Assembly (NCBI GenBank): GCA_944392235.1
Contig: CALXVZ010000004.1
Span: 1 to 64,000 of the forward strand
DNA from: an uncultured Alphaproteobacteria bacterium
GTDB lineage: Bacteria; Pseudomonadota; Alphaproteobacteria; RF32; CAG-239
Direction of reading: 5' to 3'
Length of the DNA stretch: 64,000 nt
The translations under genes were made by a program, and so were the position numbers. The notes beneath the pieces are model-generated. The model saw only the letters and a program-made list of their open reading frames with translations, did no database searches and had not been told where the DNA came from. Numbering within the stretch: position 1 is the stretch's first letter; each line of letters opens with the position of its first letter. This document shows, in pieces, positions 61,389-64,000 of the stretch.

Positions 61389-61456
61389 GTTAAAAGCAAT
61401 CTCTAAAAGGAGAAAGCCAAGAGCATCCGAGGCGCATTTATAGGAAAGGAGAAGCG

Positions 61457-62167
61457 ATGAAAATATACATATTTGATATGGACGGAACAATCACGCCTGT
61501 GCGCCAAGCTATGACACCTGATTTCAGTAAGCGATTTATACCATGGTTAAAATCACATTTAGCATATTTAGCAGCAGGTTCTAATTTTGAGAAAGTTTGT
61601 GAACAATTGCCATCAGAAGCCATAGGCGCATTTAGTGGAATATATAGTTCAATGGGTAACGTATTTCATGAAAAAGGTAAAGAAGTCTATAGGCATGAAA
61701 TAAAATTAAAGAAAGAGATGCTTCAAACATTAGAGCGTTATCGCCGTAATACAGAATATAAAGGTCAATTATACAGCAATTATATGGAGTTGCGTCCTGG
61801 AATGTTAAACTTTAGTGTATTGGGGAGAAATTGCCCGTTTGCAGAACGAGCCAAGTATAATGAGTGGGACAATGAGCATCATGAAAGGGAAGCTATTGTT
61901 AGAGAGATAAATGAAAACTTCCCTGAGTATGAGGCGAGTGTCGGTGGAAAGATATCCGTAGATATCGTGACCAAAGGTTGTAGTAAAGCGCAGATAGCCA
62001 ATAAAGTAAGAGAGATGTATCCCAATCATAAGATAATCTTTTTAGGAGATAGAACAGAGCCAGGCGGGAATGACTACGCACTTGCTGAAGCTCTTCGCAG
62101 TATGGCAAATACAGAGGTAATTGCCGTAAATAATCCCGAAGACGTGCTGAAATATCTGGAAATCTAA
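61457..62167 (+). CDS. Eukaryote-type phosphomannomutase-like HAD protein
   Basis: 236 residues. The HAD nucleophile motif is MKIYIFDMDGTITPVRQAMT (D7 and D9). The rest follows the eukaryotic PMM pattern (PF03332): MELRPGMLNFSVLGRNCPFA, ERAKYNEWDNEHHEREA, then GGKISVDIVTKGCSKAQIA, and FLGDRTEPGGNDYALAEA for metal binding. This type interconverts mannose-6-P and mannose-1-P. The cap domain is shorter than usual, so substrate use may differ. ATG 61457 has GGAGAAGCG upstream. It differs from the bacterial AlgC/ManB-type enzyme. Confidence 0.75.
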   Translation: MKIYIFDMDGTITPVRQAMTPDFSKRFIPWLKSHLAYLAAGSNFEKVCEQLPSEAIGAFSGIYSSMGNVFHEKGKEVYRHEIKLKKEMLQTLERYRRNTEYKGQLYSNYMELRPGMLNFSVLGRNCPFAERAKYNEWDNEHHEREAIVREINENFPEYEASVGGKISVDIVTKGCSKAQIANKVREMYPNHKIIFLGDRTEPGGNDYALAEALRSMANTEVIAVNNPEDVLKYLEI

Positions 62168-62197
62168 AATTCGGACAATTGAGACAAAAAAAAGAGA

Positions 62198-62226
62198 TTG
62201 ACGGAAGTCGATTTTTGAAGTATATT
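62198..62226 (+). promoter_or_regulatory. Promoter of the C26-like hydrolase gene
   Basis: TTGACG (62198-62203), 17-base spacer, TATATT (62221-62226), 27 bases before the start codon. Confidence 0.75.
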
Positions 62227-62252
62227 TTATTGCATAAAGAGGAGAAAATAAT

Positions 62253-63200
62253 ATGCAAACAAAAAAAATATACTTGGAATATTTAGAAGAATTTAAGAGT
62301 TTCGGTATACCTAAAAAAGAAATAGAAGAATTAAAGAAACAGGGAATAGTTGCAGATATTCGCTTTCATAAAGAATTATATGAAAATAAAAGCTCAGGTC
62401 GACCGACTGTTGGCTTTCTATTAGGGCAAGATAAAGGTGATAATGGTGAAGAATATTACACCATCGGAATGACCTATGCACAAGCGGCATTATCAACAGG
62501 TGCTGAGATAAAGTTTTTAGATTACGAAAACACCTATCAACAGATGAAAGGATGTGATGGTGTTATACTTCCCGGCGGTGCATTTGACAATCCTGAGAAT
62601 TTTTTCATTGATGGAAAAGATATGGGGGGTAAAGAAGGCAAACGCTTTTTTGCGTATAAGGCAGCCATAGACGAAGCCCATCACAATCAAAAGCCTATGT
62701 TAGGGATTTGCGCCGGAGCACAGATGTTGGCAGCTCTATTGGGCATATGGAAAATGTATCGCAGCATTGAAGAGGAAGTATCTAAAATGACTGTTCATAA
62801 GCCTAAAGCGGAAACAGATGTTCGTATTCATGGATTAAAATTGCTAAAAGGAACTCCAATATATGAAATAATGGGGTTAGATGCGAATGAAGATAAGATA
62901 ATGATAAATTCTCGTCATAATCAGGCTATGGTTCATCCGGCGTTACAAGATTATGTAGAAGGAACGCCGCTAGTGAAAATGGATATATATGCGGTTTCCG
63001 ATGCAGATGGAATTCCGGAAATTTGGGGGAATGAGGCTGCAGGCATCTTATGTGTTCAAGGGCATCCAGAAGACTTGGCAGCAAAAGGCGATACCAAAAT
63101 GCAGAAACTCTATAATTATATTGCAATAAAAGCTCTAGCCTATAAAAAAGCACATAGCCAAAATAAGATCAGTGTGAATAAAATAGGAAAAGAACGATAG
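62253..63200 (+). CDS. Class I glutamine amidotransferase-like / peptidase C26 family hydrolase
   Basis: 315 residues. GVILPGGAFDNPENFF and PMLGICAGAQMLAALLG hold the nucleophilic Cys of the GATase-1 fold; LCVQGHPEDLAAKGDTKM supplies the His and Glu of the triad. This fits the gamma-glutamyl hydrolase/PuuD-like (C26) class, active on gamma-glutamyl amides. The N-terminal ~50 residues (MQTKKIYLEYLEEFKSFGIP) are an unusual extension. AGAGGAG lies before the ATG. The substrate is unknown. Confidence 0.8.
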   Translation: MQTKKIYLEYLEEFKSFGIPKKEIEELKKQGIVADIRFHKELYENKSSGRPTVGFLLGQDKGDNGEEYYTIGMTYAQAALSTGAEIKFLDYENTYQQMKGCDGVILPGGAFDNPENFFIDGKDMGGKEGKRFFAYKAAIDEAHHNQKPMLGICAGAQMLAALLGIWKMYRSIEEEVSKMTVHKPKAETDVRIHGLKLLKGTPIYEIMGLDANEDKIMINSRHNQAMVHPALQDYVEGTPLVKMDIYAVSDADGIPEIWGNEAAGILCVQGHPEDLAAKGDTKMQKLYNYIAIKALAYKKAHSQNKISVNKIGKER

Positions 63201-63204
63201 AAAG

Positions 63205-64000
63205 CTAAAGTGCAACCATAACAACACCGATAATGATAATAACAAAACAAACCATCTTTTTCACCATCATACGCAAAGAGATGGTTTCTTTAACATTAAT
63301 ATCAAAAACATCTTTGAGAAGCAGACTAATAAAGAGCATAAAGATAGGAGCCGTAGCATTGATAGCAGAAAGTGTTACGGCAGACATTTTAGAGAGAGCG
63401 AAAATAAAAGCAGCACCACCTAAAAAGCAGATGAGTTCATTAAGACAAAAGATTTTAGTTTTTTTGCGATAAGCATTAAAGGCTCTTTTAATGCGTTCTG
63501 CGGTAGTAGGATGTAAAAATAACAAGAAGGGCAGGAATCCGGACATCGTATTAACATAAATCATCATATTAATCCAGTTATCATCATGAGTAAGAGCACT
63601 TTTTTGAATGACGACATAAAAGGCTTTCAGGAGAGAAACAAGAAGCATATAATAGAAAGCTCTATTGAGTTTAGGGAAACTAAAATCGTTAATACTCAAA
63701 ATGACTGAAGCAAGAATAATCATAACAAAGCCGATATATTGAGAATTTTTAAGGTGTTCATCTAAAAGGAAGTAAGTCATAAGCGGGATAGTGATTTGCC
63801 CCAAAGACATGAGGGCTGAAACGATAGATGTGTCAATAACTTTCATCGCTTTGTAATAAGGATAAAGATAAACAACATCAATAAGCGCCAAGAGAAAATA
63901 AAATGGAATAGCGTGTAAAGAAGGTAGGGTAGGCATTCCAAAAAAGAGCAGAAGTGGCAAAAAGACACAGTTCATCAGAGAGATGTAAAAAATCATAGTC
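63205..64000 (-). CDS. EamA/DMT family permease, N-terminus beyond the window
   Basis: At least 264 residues are visible, with about nine membrane helices and two EamA-like halves: ALIDVVYLYPYYKAMKVIDTS, LMSLGQITIPLMTYFLLDEHL in the first half, and ALSKMSAVTLSAINATAPIF with LLKDVFDINVKETISLRMM in the second. The reading frame stays open to the window edge, and an ATG at 63996 would be too late for the family's ~300 residues. It ends just after the C26 gene stop (convergent). Substrate unknown. Confidence 0.8.
   Translation of the reverse strand, partial: TMIFYISLMNCVFLPLLLFFGMPTLPSLHAIPFYFLLALIDVVYLYPYYKAMKVIDTSIVSALMSLGQITIPLMTYFLLDEHLKNSQYIGFVMIILASVILSINDFSFPKLNRAFYYMLLVSLLKAFYVVIQKSALTHDDNWINMMIYVNTMSGFLPFLLFLHPTTAERIKRAFNAYRKKTKIFCLNELICFLGGAAFIFALSKMSAVTLSAINATAPIFMLFISLLLKDVFDINVKETISLRMMVKKMVCFVIIIIGVVMVAL

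Noticed and set aside
1..64000. CRISPR array
   Set aside because: No regularly spaced direct repeats of 20-40 bases with unique spacers were seen, and no cas gene is present.

Overview
The window comes from an AT-rich (low-GC) bacterial chromosome, most probably an alphaproteobacterium, perhaps one of the low-GC host-associated lineages. The main evidence is the gene order bamE / yceD(DUF177)-rpmF-plsX-fabH-ihfA-merR at 40.1-44.5 kb, which is the usual alphaproteobacterial arrangement. DUF3768, xseB-ispA and TerC also fit. The lineage below class is inference.

Layout. (1) 1-1.05 kb: a partial reverse ORF and a small forward accessory cluster ending in a DUF3768 gene. (2) 1.07-14.07 kb: one long reverse-strand surface-polysaccharide operon. 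In transcription order it holds a catalytically dead serine-recombinase paralogue, a GT2, an RgpF-like protein, the complete dTDP-L-rhamnose set rfbA-rfbC-rfbD-rfbB, a GT2-GT4 fusion, an SDR, a second RgpF-like protein with a ParB-like tail, a small anchored protein and a methyltransferase with a coiled coil. An intact Mpi/Hin-type invertase is divergent from the operon head. (3) 14.9-23.5 kb: a plasmid- or satellite-like accessory region with a helicase-type replication ATPase, a divergent DNA C5-methyltransferase, direct repeats, DnaA-box-like sites, a structured leader RNA, a candidate sRNA and a two-HTH protein. It ends at a tRNA-Gln gene. (4) 23.5-44.5 kb: core genes nrdAB, marC, cysS with a Cys leader-peptide attenuator, xseB-ispA, terC, galE, dnaB, two ycgN copies, a ygjP-like protease, bamE and the rpmF-plsX-fabH-ihfA-merR block. 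(5) 44.5-64 kb: two membrane glycosyltransferase-like proteins, a small paralogous hypothetical cluster with a frameshifted member, clpB, a possible Cys-peptidase with a coiled-coil partner, tRNA-Lys, cca, a 1,200-residue MORN-like exported protein, a nitroreductase, a eukaryote-type phosphomannomutase, a class-I glutamine-amidotransferase-like hydrolase and a DMT permease cut by the window edge.

How the parts work together. The rfb genes make dTDP-rhamnose for the RgpF/GT2/GT4 proteins in the same operon. The head gene has lost its recombinase residues but kept its HTH, so it looks like a regulator derived from the neighbouring invertase. The clearest regulatory element is a complete three-state attenuator before cysS: a 15-residue peptide with three consecutive Cys codons, a pause hairpin, an antiterminator and a terminator. 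The 14.9-23.5 kb region carries the signs of an autonomous element (replication ATPase, repeats, structured leader) next to a tRNA. No tyrosine integrase, capsid or partition gene was seen in that region.
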